DNA of 64,000 nt, from assembly GCF_036246005.1 (NCBI RefSeq), contig NZ_CP109171.1, positions 4,452,001 to 4,516,000 on the forward strand, in the 5' to 3' direction. Each line of letters starts with the position of its first letter. Position 1 is the stretch's first letter. This DNA comes from Streptomyces sp. NBC_01723 (GTDB lineage: Bacteria; Actinomycetota; Actinomycetes; Streptomycetales; Streptomycetaceae). This document shows, in pieces, positions 26,665 to 35,596 of this stretch. Below the pieces are notes generated by a model that was not told the origin of the DNA, ran no database searches, and saw only the letters and a list, made by a program, of their open reading frames with translations. The translations under genes were made by a program, and so were the position numbers.

Positions 26665-26970
26665 TTACCAGGACGACTTGCGGACCCCCGGCAGATGTCC
26701 GGCGTGCGCCTGCTCACGCAGGTTCACCCGGGACAGCCCGAACATGCGGAGGTAACCACGCGGGCGTCCGTCGACCTGGTCGCGGTTGCGCACCCGCGTG
26801 GGGCTCGCGTCGCGCGGCTGCCTGCGCAGTTCCCGCTGGGCCGCGAGCCGTTCGGCCTCGGTCGAGGACGGGCGCCGGACGACCTCCTTCAGTTCGGCCC
26901 GGCGCGCCGCGTGGCGCGCGACGGTCACCCGCCGCTGCTCGTTCTTCGCGATCTTGCTCTTCTTCGCCAT
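26665..26970 (-). CDS. rpsN: 30S ribosomal protein S14, zinc-free form
   Basis: S14 of 101 aa ([14 protein letters not shown] ... [14 protein letters not shown]). It lacks the CxxC..CxxC zinc ribbon and has no cysteine, so it is the C-minus paralogue used when zinc is scarce. It overlaps the end of rpmB by one base and is co-transcribed with it from the Zur-like box at 27251. Confidence 0.96.
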   Translation of the reverse strand: MAKKSKIAKNEQRRVTVARHAARRAELKEVVRRPSSTEAERLAAQRELRRQPRDASPTRVRNRDQVDGRPRGYLRMFGLSRVNLREQAHAGHLPGVRKSSW

Positions 26971-27206
26971 CAGACCTTCACTCCCCGGGCGCGGATGCGG
27001 GCCACGGCGGCCTCCACGCCGATCGCGTCGACCGTCCTGATCCCCTTCGTGCTCAGCCGCAGCCGTACGTGCCTGCGCTCGCTCGGCAGCCAGTACCGCT
27101 TGCTCTGGATGTTGGGGTCGAAGCGGCGCGAGGTGCGCCGGTGGGAGTGGGAGACGCGGTTGCCGAAGCCGGGTTCGGCGCCGGTCAGCATGCAGTGGGC
27201 GGACAC
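26970..27206 (-). CDS. rpmB: 50S ribosomal protein L28, zinc-free form
   Basis: L28 of 78 aa starting with GTG, with [20 protein letters not shown] and [17 protein letters not shown] typical of the family. Only one cysteine is left instead of the two CxxC pairs of the zinc form. It is the first gene of the leftward unit of a divergent zinc-starvation cluster. Confidence 0.96.
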   Translation of the reverse strand: MSAHCMLTGAEPGFGNRVSHSHRRTSRRFDPNIQSKRYWLPSERRHVRLRLSTKGIRTVDAIGVEAAVARIRARGVKV

Positions 27207-27250
27207 GGGTGACGTACCTCTCCTTCAGAGGGGGCGGATGTAACTGTTAA

Positions 27251-27265
27251 TGGAATTCATTTTCA
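27251..27265. promoter_or_regulatory. Zur-like operator
   Basis: TGGAATTCATTTTCA (reverse complement TGAAAATGAATTCCA) matches 12 of 15 positions of TGAAAATGATTTTCA, the form of actinobacterial Zur boxes known to me. It lies between the two divergent zinc-free ribosomal units and overlaps the rpmG promoter, whose -10 TAAGGT is at 27267-27272. Zur with zinc would repress both sides; zinc loss would derepress them. Confidence 0.8.
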
Positions 27266-27278
27266 GTAAGGTACCAGC

Positions 27279-27443
27279 ATGGCACGCAACGAACTCCGTC
27301 CGGTCGTCAAGCTCCGGTCCACCGCCGGCACCGGCTTCACCTATGTCACCCGCAAGAACCGCCGCAACGACCCGGACCGGCTGACCCTGCGCAAGTACGA
27401 CCCGGTGGCCGGCCGGCACGTCGACTTCCGAGAGGAGCGCTGA
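27279..27443 (+). CDS. rpmG: 50S ribosomal protein L33, zinc-free form
   Basis: L33 of 54 aa: [20 protein letters not shown] followed by [15 protein letters not shown], ending HVDFREER. There is no cysteine, so this is the C-minus paralogue. The ATG is 7 bases after the -10 box TAAGGT, so the message is probably leaderless. It is the first gene of rpmG-rpmE2-cobW-like-rpsR. Confidence 0.95.
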   Translation: MARNELRPVVKLRSTAGTGFTYVTRKNRRNDPDRLTLRKYDPVAGRHVDFREER

Positions 27444-27449
27444 CCCGTC

Positions 27450-27701
27450 ATGCGCGAGGGAATCCACCCCGAGTACCGCCCGGTCGTCTTCCGCGACCGC
27501 GCGGCGAACCACGCCTTCCTCACCCGCTCGACGATGACCAGCGAGCGCACCGTCGAGTGGGAGGACGGCCGGACCTACCCGGTCGTCGACGTCGAGACCT
27601 CGAACGTCAGCCACCCCTTCTACACGGGCACCGCCCGCGTCCTGGACACCGCCGGACGCGTGGAGCGCTTCGCGCGCCGGTACGGGAAGGGCGAGGCATG
27701 A
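27450..27701 (+). CDS. rpmE2: 50S ribosomal protein L31 type B
   Basis: L31 of 83 aa of type [17 protein letters not shown], then [20 protein letters not shown]. No cysteine; the zinc-binding CxxC of type A is absent. In other bacteria this form displaces zinc-bearing L31 and frees zinc. It starts 6 bases after rpmG, and its stop overlaps the next ATG (ATGA). Confidence 0.96.
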   Translation: MREGIHPEYRPVVFRDRAANHAFLTRSTMTSERTVEWEDGRTYPVVDVETSNVSHPFYTGTARVLDTAGRVERFARRYGKGEA

Positions 27702-28969
27702 GCGGCCCGGACCGCCCGGCGCTGCCGGTGGTGATCGTCGGCGGGCTGCACGCCGAGGCCCGCCGGGCGACCGTGGCGCGGCTGCTGGCCGACGTACCCG
27801 GCAGCGTCGTCCTCCACCACGACCTGGCGACGGCCGCCGCGGGCACGGTCGTACGGACCGTGCGGGACGCCACCGGCGTCCTCTCCGCCGGCGAGGCGCC
27901 CCTCGTCAACGACTGTGCCTGCTGCGCCCTGCGCGAGGACCTCGTCCCCGAGCTGGTCCGGCTGGCGGACGCCGGGGGCACCCCGCTGGCGGTGGTCGAG
28001 CTGTGGGACTCCGTGGAGCCCAAGGCCATGGCGGAGGTGGTGACGGCCGGCGGCTTCACCGTCACCGGCGTGATCACCGCCGTGGACCCGGCGCTGGTGC
28101 TGCCGTACCTGGGCAACGGCGACGACCTCGCCGAGGGCGGCCTCGCCGCCGCGGCCACCGACCAGCGCACCGTCGCCGACACCTTCGCGCGTCAGCTGGA
28201 GTACGCGCCGGTCCTCGCCCTGGCCGACTCGCTCCCCGGCTCGCCGGAGGCCGACGACGAGGACCGCGAGCTGCTGGCCCAGCTTCATCCGACGGCCCGC
28301 CGGGTGTCGGTCGGGCCCGGTGGCGGCCGGGGCGGTGGTCATGGAGGCGGTCACGGCGGCGTCCCCGGTAACGCCCCCGCCGCCCCCGGAAGCGCCCCCG
28401 CCGCCCCCGGAAGCGCTTCCGCCGCCCCGTCCTCCGAGCTGGCCCGCGCCGCCCTCGCCGGGTTCGACGTGGAGTCCGCGGCGGCCGCCCAGCACCCGGC
28501 CTGCGCCCTGCTGCCCGCCGAGGCCGACGCGCACGGCGTCACCACGCTGGTCTGGCACCGCCGCCGCCCCTTCCACCCGGGCCGGCTGTACGCGGCGCTG
28601 GAGGACCTGACCTGTGCCGCCGCCCGCAGCCGGGGCCGGTTCTGGCTGGCCGACAAGGCGGACACGCTGCTGCACTGGGACGCCGCGGGCGGGGCGCTGT
28701 GCGTGGAGGGGGCGGGGCCGTGGCTCGCCTCGCTGCCCGACGCCGCCTGGGACCTGGTCCCGCCGGTGCGCCGTGCCGCCGCCGCGCTGGACTGGCACCC
28801 CGAGCACGGCGACCGCTGCCAGCACCTGGTCTTCACCTCTCCCGGCCTCGACCGCGACGGCCTGGACCGGCTCCTGGAGTCCTGCCTGCTGACCGACGCC
28901 GAGTACGCCGCCGGGCGGGCCGCATGGGAGCGGCTGCCGTCCGGCTTCGACACCCTCCTGGAGGTCTGA
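27698..28969 (+). CDS. CobW/COG0523-like protein lacking a P-loop
   Basis: Protein of 423 aa related to COG0523 metal chaperones. The family signature CxCC is present as [10 protein letters not shown] (Cys73, 75, 76), as is a C-terminal CobW_C-like domain ([17 protein letters not shown], then [18 protein letters not shown]). The P-loop, normally GxxGxGKT near residue 15, reads [18 protein letters not shown] with no GK[ST], so GTP hydrolysis is doubtful. A Gly/His-rich linker ([10 protein letters not shown]) and an Ala/Pro repeat connect the two domains and could bind metal. Translationally coupled to rpmE2 in a zinc-starvation operon, it is best read as a zinc-handling protein (inference). 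Confidence 0.85.
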   Translation: MSGPDRPALPVVIVGGLHAEARRATVARLLADVPGSVVLHHDLATAAAGTVVRTVRDATGVLSAGEAPLVNDCACCALREDLVPELVRLADAGGTPLAVVELWDSVEPKAMAEVVTAGGFTVTGVITAVDPALVLPYLGNGDDLAEGGLAAAATDQRTVADTFARQLEYAPVLALADSLPGSPEADDEDRELLAQLHPTARRVSVGPGGGRGGGHGGGHGGVPGNAPAAPGSAPAAPGSASAAPSSELARAALAGFDVESAAAAQHPACALLPAEADAHGVTTLVWHRRRPFHPGRLYAALEDLTCAAARSRGRFWLADKADTLLHWDAAGGALCVEGAGPWLASLPDAAWDLVPPVRRAAAALDWHPEHGDRCQHLVFTSPGLDRDGLDRLLESCLLTDAEYAAGRAAWERLPSGFDTLLEV

Positions 28970-28972
28970 CCC

Positions 28973-29215
28973 ATGTCCCGGATCCCGCGCAAGAGTGACC
29001 GCAAGCCCGCCGGGAAGCGGCCCAACCCGCTGGACGAGGCCGGAGTGACGTACATCGACTACAAGGACACCGACCTGCTGCGGAGGTTCGTCTCCGACCG
29101 CGGCAAGATCCGCAGCCGCCGCGTCACCCGCGTGACGTCCCAGCAGCAGCGGCGGCTGGCCAGGGCCATCAGGAACGCGCGCGAGATGGCCCTGCTGCCG
29201 TACGCACCGCGCTGA
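28973..29215 (+). CDS. rpsR: 30S ribosomal protein S18, zinc-free form
   Basis: S18 of 80 aa ([20 protein letters not shown], then [20 protein letters not shown]). The N-terminal CxxC-type motif is missing. Last gene of the rightward zinc-starvation unit, 3 bases after the CobW-like gene. Confidence 0.96.
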   Translation: MSRIPRKSDRKPAGKRPNPLDEAGVTYIDYKDTDLLRRFVSDRGKIRSRRVTRVTSQQQRRLARAIRNAREMALLPYAPR

Positions 29216-29410
29216 CCTGCGCCGTACCCCTCACGTCCGGCGTCGCGCCGGGGGTCCGCCCAGCCGGGCGGGTTCCCGGCGCTGTTGCATGTAGTTGCGT
29301 GTTCTAGGAATTCGGGGGCAAACGGGGAACGTCTTCTCCGCAGCGGGCGTCCATCAGAGCAAGGGCTTTCGGGTAAAGCGGCCGTCAAGGCTGTAACCGC
29401 GGGAACACCG

Positions 29411-29429
29411 CGCGTGCACGTGCATTTGC
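29411..29429 (+). promoter_or_regulatory. 19-bp motif upstream of the DUF397 gene
   Basis: CGCGTGCACGTGCATTTGC lies 93 bp before the DUF397 start. Its near-identical copy (17 of 19) lies in the opposite orientation upstream of the ATPase gene. The core contains the palindrome TGCACGTGCA. It is the likely binding site of the XRE protein of the triad. The rest of 29216-29522 shows a possible -10 TATGAT at 29455-29460 and no gene. Confidence 0.6.
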
Positions 29430-29522
29430 TCACGCATCAGCACGTGAACGGGGTTATGATCCGGATCAGTTGACCACTGCATCAATGGCCACATCAGCCA
29501 GTGCACCACCGGGGAGCGACCT

Positions 29523-29792
29523 GTGGACCACGACGTGTACGACGTTGACCGCGTGTCCGGCGTGTACAACGGCATGGCCGCCACGCAGCTGCACGACGCA
29601 GCCTGGCAGAAGAGCCGGCACAGCAACTCGCAGGGGTCGTGCGTGGAGTTCGCGCGGCTGCCCGACGGCGCCGTCGCGGTGCGCAACTCCCGCTTTCCCG
29701 ACGGGCCCGCGCTCGTCTACACGCGGGCCGAGATCGAGGCCATGCTGCTCGGCGTCAAGGACGGCGAGTTCGACCACCTGGTCACGAGCTGA
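29523..29792 (+). CDS. DUF397 protein of a whiJ-type triad
   Basis: Small protein of 89 aa with one DUF397 domain (AWQKSRHSNSQGSCVEFARL, then GAVAVRNSRFPDGPALVYTR, EIEAMLLGVKDGEFDHL). GTG start with GGGGAG upstream. In Streptomyces such genes sit beside an XRE regulator and an RsbW-like ATPase and influence development and antibiotic production (whiJ and abaA loci). The XRE and ATPase partners are the next two genes here. Confidence 0.93.
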   Translation: MDHDVYDVDRVSGVYNGMAATQLHDAAWQKSRHSNSQGSCVEFARLPDGAVAVRNSRFPDGPALVYTRAEIEAMLLGVKDGEFDHLVTS

Positions 29793-29866
29793 CCCGAGGT
29801 GGCGCGTGGCACCTCGGGGGGTGACACGCGTAGACCCGCGACGCGTCGACGCGTCGCGGCACATCG

Positions 29867-30388
29867 TCATCCGTAGGTCGGGTCCGTCCCCTCGCAGGGC
29901 CGGGGGAGCCGGAACAGCGCCCAGACGACCTTGCCGTTGAGCGTCCCGGCGAGCGGGTGCCAGCCCCAGCTGTCGCTGAAGGAGTCCACGAGGAAGAGGC
30001 CGCGGCCCGACTCGGCCGAGAAGTCGTCGGTCTCGCGGGCCACCGGACTGTCGTGACTGGGGTCGCGCACCGCGCACACCAGCCGCTCGGTCCAGCGCAT
30101 CAGGTGCAGCCGGACGGGGCCGTTGTGCTCTGCGTGCCGGGGGGTGTCCGCCGGCAGCGCGTGGCGCAGGGCGTTGGTGACGAGTTCGGAGACCACCAGG
30201 CAGATGTCGTCGAAGCGCTCGCCGGCGTCCCAGCCGTCCAGTGTTCTGCGGGTGAATCTCCGGGCCTCGCGCACCGCTTCGAAGCGCGGCGGGAGGGCGC
30301 AGGAGGCGGCGTTGGACACGGCCGCGGGGTCGAGTGGCGGAAGGCCCTGCCGTAACGGCTCGAGCATGGTCGATCCATTCGTCCCCAT
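29867..30388 (-). CDS. RsbW-like ATP-binding protein of the whiJ-type triad
   Basis: HATPase_c_2 protein of 173 aa, anti-sigma-factor/serine-kinase-like. It has the N-box VVSELVTNALRHA and the G-box SAESGRGLFLVDSFSDSWGW. ATG at 30388 with GGGAG 8 bases upstream is preferred; a GTG three codons earlier is possible. It is convergent with the DUF397 gene and divergent from the XRE gene. Proteins of this group in Streptomyces accompany DUF397/XRE pairs; the partner protein is not known. Confidence 0.9.
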   Translation of the reverse strand: MGTNGSTMLEPLRQGLPPLDPAAVSNAASCALPPRFEAVREARRFTRRTLDGWDAGERFDDICLVVSELVTNALRHALPADTPRHAEHNGPVRLHLMRWTERLVCAVRDPSHDSPVARETDDFSAESGRGLFLVDSFSDSWGWHPLAGTLNGKVVWALFRLPRPCEGTDPTYG

Positions 30389-30475
30389 GCGAGGCACTCC
30401 CGAGAATTCGCGGTCGTAGCGAGGCGGCGCGGTGGTGCGGGACCATGGTTTCGGATGAGTACCGCAGATGCAAGG

Positions 30476-30494
30476 GCAGATGCACGTGCACGTG
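30476..30494 (-). promoter_or_regulatory. 19-bp motif upstream of the ATPase gene
   Basis: Read on the minus strand: CACGTGCACGTGCATCTGC, 87 bp before the ATPase start. It repeats the motif upstream of DUF397 (17 of 19) in the same orientation and at nearly the same distance to its gene. Both are followed by a second matched block of the form GC-N4-GCATC-N-GC. It also lies upstream of the divergent XRE gene, so autoregulation is possible. The remaining bases of 30389-30708 hold no gene. Confidence 0.6.
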
Positions 30495-30708
30495 ACCGAA
30501 ATGGACCTGCCCGTACCGCTTGTTGGGCAATTTTTCCGTCATTTTCGCCTCCCCTTCATCTCTGGCGACGACCGGTTTCGGATCACCGCTTGCATGATCC
30601 TGTGCGTTTCCTTTGGCTCGATTCCGTTTCCGTAACCGGACGAGTACTGCTCGGAGTGTTTTAGTGGCAGACTTCGGCCCCTGAAGACGGTTGGGGAGGC
30701 TGGCGAAC

Positions 30709-31569
30709 GTGAGCGCGGGAGAGCCCGGATCGGTGGTGCGGCGCATGCTGCTCGGATCACAACTCAGGCGGCTGCGTGAGACGCGGGGGATCACGCGGGA
30801 GGCGGCGGGCTACTCGATCCGCGCCTCCGAATCGAAGATCAGCCGGATGGAACTGGGCCGGGTGAGCTTCAAGACGAGGGACGTCGAGGACCTGCTGACG
30901 CTGTACGGCATCACGGACGAGCAGGAGCGCAACTCCCTGCTCTCGCTGGCCAAGGAGGCCAATGTCGCGGGCTGGTGGCACAGCTACTCCGACGTGCTGC
31001 CCAGCTGGTTCCCCACCTACGTGGGCCTGGAGGGCGCCGCCTCGCTGATCCGGGTGTACGAGGTGCAGTTCGTGCACGGCCTGCTGCAGACCGAGGAATA
31101 CGCCCGCGCGGTGGTCCGGCGCGGCATGAAGGGCGCCGGCGCGGCGGACGTCGAACGGCGGGTCGCGCTGCGCCTGGAGCGGCAGAAGTACCTCGTCGCG
31201 GAGAACGCGCCCGAATTCCACATCGTCCTGGACGAGGCCGCCCTGCGCCGTCCCTACGGTGACCGCGAGGTGATGCGCGGACAGCTCCAGCACCTGATCG
31301 AGATGTCCGAACGCCCCAATGTGCGGCTCCAGATCATGCCGTTCGGCTTCGGCGGGCACTCCGGCGAGAGTGGCGCGTTCACGCTCCTCAGCTTCCCCGA
31401 GTCCGACCTCTCGGACGTCGTCTACCTGGAGCAGCTCACCAGCGCGCTCTACCTCGACAAGCACGAGGACGTCACGCAGTACGAGACGGCGCTGAAGGAA
31501 CTCCAGCAGGACAGTCCGGGTCCGGACGAGAGCCGGGACCTTCTCCGGGGGCTCCTCCAACTCTCCTGA
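30709..31569 (+). CDS. XRE-family regulator with DUF5753 domain
   Basis: WhiJ-like DNA-binding protein of 286 aa. The helix-turn-helix lies near residues 12-65 (LGSQLRRLRETRGITREAAG, SIRASESKISRMELGR); the DUF5753 domain covers about 95-280 (EGAASLIRVYEVQFVHGLLQ, TEEYARAVV). GTG at 30709 is chosen for the strong GGGGAGG at 30693-30699. Together with the DUF397 and ATPase genes it forms a developmental or metabolic switch module of a kind present in many copies in Streptomyces. Confidence 0.93.
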   Translation: MSAGEPGSVVRRMLLGSQLRRLRETRGITREAAGYSIRASESKISRMELGRVSFKTRDVEDLLTLYGITDEQERNSLLSLAKEANVAGWWHSYSDVLPSWFPTYVGLEGAASLIRVYEVQFVHGLLQTEEYARAVVRRGMKGAGAADVERRVALRLERQKYLVAENAPEFHIVLDEAALRRPYGDREVMRGQLQHLIEMSERPNVRLQIMPFGFGGHSGESGAFTLLSFPESDLSDVVYLEQLTSALYLDKHEDVTQYETALKELQQDSPGPDESRDLLRGLLQLS

Positions 31570-31640
31570 AACATAAGTACGATGACGCCCATTCAGGCGG
31601 CCCGCTCCGGCTGCGGCAGCTCAGGGGATTGAGGGATCAC

Positions 31641-33101
31641 ATGTCGTCGTACTTCACCGACCTCGCCCAGCAGTACATCGACGGCGAGTGGCGCCCGGGC
31701 ACCGGATCCTGGGACATCATCGACTTCAACCCGTACGACAACGAGAAGCTGGCCTCGGTCACCATAGCCACGGCCGACGAGGTCGACGCCGCCTACCGGG
31801 CCGCCGAGCGCGCCCAGAAGCAGTGGGCCGCGACGAACCCGTACGCGCGCCGCGGGGTGTTCGAGAAGGCGCTGCGCCTGGTGGAGGAGCGCGAGGAGGA
31901 GATCAGCGAGGCGATCGTCGCCGAGCTGGGCGGCACCCGTCTGAAGGCCGCCTTCGAACTGCACCTCGCCAAGGAGTTCCTGCGCGAGGCGGTCCACCTG
32001 GCGCTGCGTCCCGAGGGCCGGATCATCCCGTCCCCGGTCGACGGCAAGGAGAACCGCGTCTACCGGGTGCCGGTCGGTGTCGTGGGCGTCATCAGCCCCT
32101 TCAACTTCCCCTTCCTGCTCTCGCTGAAGTCGGTCGCCCCGGCCCTCGCCCTGGGCAACGGCGTCGTCCTCAAGCCGCACCAGAACACGCCGATCGTCGG
32201 CGGCACCCTGGTCGCGAAGCTCTTCGAGGACGCGGGACTCCCCGGCGGCCTGCTCAACGTCGTCGTCACCGACATAGCGGAGATCGGGGACGCCTTCATC
32301 GAGCACCCGGTCCCCAAGGTCATCTCCTTCACCGGCTCGGACAAGGTCGGCCGCCACGTGGCCACGGTCTGCGCCGCGCACTTCAAGCGCTCGGTCCTCG
32401 AACTCGGCGGCAACAGCGCCCTGGTGGTCCTCGACGACGCGGACGTCGACTACGCGGTCGACGCCGCCGTCTTCAGCCGGTACGTGCACCAGGGCCAGGT
32501 CTGCATGGCGGCCAACCGCGTGCTGGTCGACCGCGCGGTGGCCGACGAGTTCACCGAGAAGTTCGTCGCCAAGGTGCGCACGCTCAAGACCGGCGACCCG
32601 CGCGATCCGTCGACCGTCATCGGCCCGGTGATCAACTCCTCCCAGGCGGACGCGGTCTCCGGCGTGGTCGAGCAGGCGCTCGCCGAGGGGGCCACCGCCC
32701 TGGTGCACGGCACGGTCACGGACAACCTGGTCGAGCCGTCGGTCCTGACCGGCCTGCCCGCCGACTCCGCGCTGCTGCGGCAGGAGGTCTTCGGCCCGGT
32801 CGCCTTCCTCGTCCCCTTCGACGGCGAGGAGGAGGCCGTACGCCTGGTCAACGACACCCCGTACGGGCTGAGCGGCGCCGTGCACACGGCGGACGTCGAG
32901 CGGGGCGTGAACTTCGCCAAGCGGATCGACACCGGCATGTTCCACGTGAACGACGGCACCGTGCACGACGAGCCGATCGTGCCCTTCGGCGGCGAGAAGC
33001 ACTCGGGCGTCGGCCGCCTCAACGGCGACACGATGCTGGACGCCTTCACCACCCAGAAGTGGATCTCGGTGCAGCACGGCCGCAGCGGGTTCCCGTTCTG
33101 A
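31641..33101 (+). CDS. NAD(P)-dependent aldehyde dehydrogenase
   Basis: ALDH-superfamily enzyme of 486 aa, full length. The cofactor/active-site helix reads VISPFNFPF, the general base Glu is in LELGGNSAL, and the catalytic Cys is in GQVCMAANR. A C-terminal EVFGPVAFLVPFDGEEE and PFGGEKHSGVGR are typical of benzaldehyde/vanillin-type dehydrogenases. ATG at 31641 follows GAGGGA. It stands alone between the XRE gene and padR; the aldehyde substrate is not evident. Confidence 0.93.
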   Translation: MSSYFTDLAQQYIDGEWRPGTGSWDIIDFNPYDNEKLASVTIATADEVDAAYRAAERAQKQWAATNPYARRGVFEKALRLVEEREEEISEAIVAELGGTRLKAAFELHLAKEFLREAVHLALRPEGRIIPSPVDGKENRVYRVPVGVVGVISPFNFPFLLSLKSVAPALALGNGVVLKPHQNTPIVGGTLVAKLFEDAGLPGGLLNVVVTDIAEIGDAFIEHPVPKVISFTGSDKVGRHVATVCAAHFKRSVLELGGNSALVVLDDADVDYAVDAAVFSRYVHQGQVCMAANRVLVDRAVADEFTEKFVAKVRTLKTGDPRDPSTVIGPVINSSQADAVSGVVEQALAEGATALVHGTVTDNLVEPSVLTGLPADSALLRQEVFGPVAFLVPFDGEEEAVRLVNDTPYGLSGAVHTADVERGVNFAKRIDTGMFHVNDGTVHDEPIVPFGGEKHSGVGRLNGDTMLDAFTTQKWISVQHGRSGFPF

Positions 33102-33134
33102 CGTCCCCGGTGGCCGGGCCCTAATCTGGACCCC

Positions 33135-33785
33135 ATGTCAGCGATCCGTCTCCTCGTGCTCGGCGCCGTGCGTCAGCACGGGCGGGCCCACGGCTACCAA
33201 GTGCGCAACGACCTGGAGTACTGGGGCGCGCACGAGTGGTCCAACGCCAAGCCCGGCTCGATCTATCACGCGTTGAAGCAGATGGCGAAGCAGGGGCTGC
33301 TGCTCGCGCACGAGATCGCGCCGTCCACGGCGGGCGGGCCGCCGCGCGTGGAGTACGAGGTGACCGAGCAGGGCACCGAGGAGTACCTCACCCTGCTGCG
33401 GGCGTACCTCACCGCCTACGACCAGCGGCCGGACGTGCTCACCGCGGCGCTCGGCTTCATGGTCGACCTCCCGCGCGAGGAGGCCCTCGCGCTGTTGGAG
33501 GAACGGGTGCGGAAGATCGAGGAATGGCGGGGCGCCGTCACCGAGTACTACACGCCGGAGGAGGGCCCGGGGCAGCTCGGGCACATCGGCGAGATCATGA
33601 ACTTCTGGGTCCACTCGGCCGACACCGGCGCCGAGTGGACCCGAGGGCTCATCGAACGCGTCCGGGGTGGCGCGTACACCTTCGCCGGCGAGGGCGAACC
33701 GTTCGTCGGGGTGCTGGCGGAGGGCGAGGAGAACCCGTTCGCGGCGGGTCGGCCGCACCACGGAGACGGCGGGGACGCCCGCTAA
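33135..33785 (+). CDS. PadR-family regulator
   Basis: PadR repressor of 216 aa with the winged helix (LLVLGAVRQHGRAHGYQVRN, PGSIYHALKQMAKQGLL, EYEVTEQGTEEY) and a Vir_C-type helical C-terminal domain. The ATG lies 7 bases after the -10 box TAATCT (33122-33127), so the mRNA is probably leaderless. It sits directly upstream of a drug exporter gene pair in the same direction, and an inverted repeat lies in the gap, so it most likely represses drrAB in a ligand-dependent way. Confidence 0.92.
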   Translation: MSAIRLLVLGAVRQHGRAHGYQVRNDLEYWGAHEWSNAKPGSIYHALKQMAKQGLLLAHEIAPSTAGGPPRVEYEVTEQGTEEYLTLLRAYLTAYDQRPDVLTAALGFMVDLPREEALALLEERVRKIEEWRGAVTEYYTPEEGPGQLGHIGEIMNFWVHSADTGAEWTRGLIERVRGGAYTFAGEGEPFVGVLAEGEENPFAAGRPHHGDGGDAR

Positions 33786-33842
33786 TCAAGTTTGACCAAC
33801 CTCGCGCGGCGCGTTACCTTGGCGGAGTAGTCAAATTTGGCT
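33784..33842 (+). promoter_or_regulatory. drrAB promoter flanked by inverted repeats
   Basis: -35 TTGACC (33792-33797) and -10 TACCTT (33815-33820) are 17 bp apart. AATCAAGTTTGACCA (33784-33798) and the inverted, imperfect TAGTCAAATTTGGCT (33828-33842), 11 of 15 matched, bracket the promoter. This is a plausible PadR operator pair. The left copy overlaps the padR stop codon. Confidence 0.6.
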
Positions 33843-33858
33843 AGCGAGGGGAGTGGCA

Positions 33859-34800
33859 GTGGCCGACGCGGCGATCACCGTCGAAGGGGCACGCAAGAAG
33901 TACGGCAGGAAGGACGCGCTGGACGGACTCGACCTCACCGTCGCGCGCGGCACGGTGCACGGCGTGCTGGGCCCGAACGGCGCGGGCAAGACGACGCTGG
34001 TCCGCATCCTGTCCACCCTGCTCCGGCCCGACGCGGGCCGGATCGAGGTGGCGGGGCACGACGTCGCCACCCAGGCGTACGCCGTACGGCTGCGCATCGG
34101 CCTGCTCGGCCAGCACGCGGCCCTCGACGAGGAGCTGGGCGGCCGGCAGAACCTGGAGATGTTCGGCCGCCTCCACCACCTGGGCGCCCGGCGGGCACGC
34201 GCGCGTGCCGACGAACTGCTCGCGCGCTTCGAACTGACCGACACCGGACGCAAGCCCGTCAGCGCCTACAGCGGTGGCATGCGGCGGCGCCTGGACCTGG
34301 CCGCGTCCCTGATCACCGAGCCGGAGGTGCTCTTCCTGGACGAGCCGACCACCGGCCTCGACCCACGCGGCCGGGCCGAGGTCTGGGACTCGGTCCGCTC
34401 GCTGGTCGGCGGCGGTACGACGGTCCTGCTCACCACCCAGTACCTGGAGGAGGCCGACCAGCTCGCCGACCGCATCTCCGTCGTCGACGCCGGCCGGGTC
34501 GTCGCCGACGGCACGGCCGACGAGCTGAAGGCCGCCATCGGCGGCGACCGCGTCGACGTCGTCCTGCGCGACGCCGGCCAACTGGGCGCCGCCGTCGCCC
34601 TGCTGCCCCTCACCGGCGTCCGCGTCGACCCCGACCGCCGCCTGCTCAGCGCCCCGGTCACCGACCGCATGACGGCCCTCTCCGGTGTCGTACGGGCGTT
34701 GGCGGAGGCCGGTCTGGAGGCCGAGGACGTGGCGCTGCGCCGCCCCACCCTGGACGAGGTGTTCCTGCACCTGACCGACCGCACCAAGGAGGCCGTGTGA
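33859..34800 (+). CDS. DrrA-type ABC exporter ATPase
   Basis: Daunorubicin-resistance-type ATPase of 313 aa. Walker [10 protein letters not shown], signature [15 protein letters not shown], Walker [17 protein letters not shown], and the family C-terminal ending [16 protein letters not shown] at 33859 is chosen for GAGGGGAG at 33846-33853; a GTG six bases earlier overlaps that site. Pairs with the following permease by a 4-bp overlap. Substrate unknown; such pairs export drugs or hydrophobic metabolites. Confidence 0.94.
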   Translation: MADAAITVEGARKKYGRKDALDGLDLTVARGTVHGVLGPNGAGKTTLVRILSTLLRPDAGRIEVAGHDVATQAYAVRLRIGLLGQHAALDEELGGRQNLEMFGRLHHLGARRARARADELLARFELTDTGRKPVSAYSGGMRRRLDLAASLITEPEVLFLDEPTTGLDPRGRAEVWDSVRSLVGGGTTVLLTTQYLEEADQLADRISVVDAGRVVADGTADELKAAIGGDRVDVVLRDAGQLGAAVALLPLTGVRVDPDRRLLSAPVTDRMTALSGVVRALAEAGLEAEDVALRRPTLDEVFLHLTDRTKEAV

Positions 34801-35588
34801 GCACGAGCACCGTCCCGCACCCCCACCCCATGACCTACGCCCTGACCGACTCCTGGACCATGACCCGCCGGGAGCTGGCCCGCTGGGCGCGGCAGCCGGT
34901 GACCATGGTCGTCAACCTGGTCTTCCCGGTCATGCTCCTGCTGATGTTCGGCTACCTGGTCGGCGGCGGCCGGGGCGTGAGCGGCGAGTACGTCGACTAC
35001 CTGGTCCCCGGGATGCTGGCGCTCACCATGGCGTTCGGCCTGGAGGGCACCATGATCGCCGTCACCCAGGACCTCAACAAGGGTGTCGTCGACCGCTTCC
35101 GCTCCCTGCCGATGACCAACGGCGCGGTCCTGGTGGGCCGTTCCGCCGCCGACATGCTCCAGTCGGCCCTCGGACTCACGGTCCTGATCGTGGTCGGCCA
35201 CGCGCTCGGCTGGCGGACCCACGGCGGCCCCGGCGCCTTCCTGGGCGCCGTCGGCCTGCTCCTGCTCTTCCGCTTCGCCATGCTGTGGATCGGCATCTTC
35301 CTGGCCCTGGTGGCCGGCAAGCCGGAGCTGGTGCAGGCGGTGCAGATCCTGGTCTGGCCGGTCGGCTTCCTGTCCAACGCCTTCGCCACGCCCGACTCCA
35401 TGCCCGGCTGGCTGGGCACGGTCGTCCAGTGGAACCCGATGTCCCAGACCGCCACCGCCGTACGCGACCTGTTCGGCGGCCCCGGCGGCGAGTCCGGCCA
35501 CGTGTGGGCGGCGATCGCCTGGCCCCTGGCCCTGCTCGTGGTGTTCTTCCCGCTGGCGGTGCGGAGGTTCGCGCGGCTCAGCCGGTGA
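34797..35588 (+). CDS. DrrB-type ABC exporter permease
   Basis: ABC-2 permease of 263 aa with six predicted helices. It shows an N-terminal [17 protein letters not shown], a first helix [20 protein letters not shown], and the conserved [20 protein letters not shown] loop of DrrB proteins before the last helix. Two subunits would pair with DrrA dimers. GTG start overlaps the drrA stop (GTGA). Confidence 0.94.
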   Translation: MSTSTVPHPHPMTYALTDSWTMTRRELARWARQPVTMVVNLVFPVMLLLMFGYLVGGGRGVSGEYVDYLVPGMLALTMAFGLEGTMIAVTQDLNKGVVDRFRSLPMTNGAVLVGRSAADMLQSALGLTVLIVVGHALGWRTHGGPGAFLGAVGLLLLFRFAMLWIGIFLALVAGKPELVQAVQILVWPVGFLSNAFATPDSMPGWLGTVVQWNPMSQTATAVRDLFGGPGGESGHVWAAIAWPLALLVVFFPLAVRRFARLSR

Positions 35589-35596
35589 CGACACCC

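Noticed and set aside
28320..28430. Gly/His and Ala/Pro repeats as a CRISPR or tandem DNA repeat
   Set aside because: The repeats are in frame within the CobW-like gene and encode a protein linker; there are no spacers.
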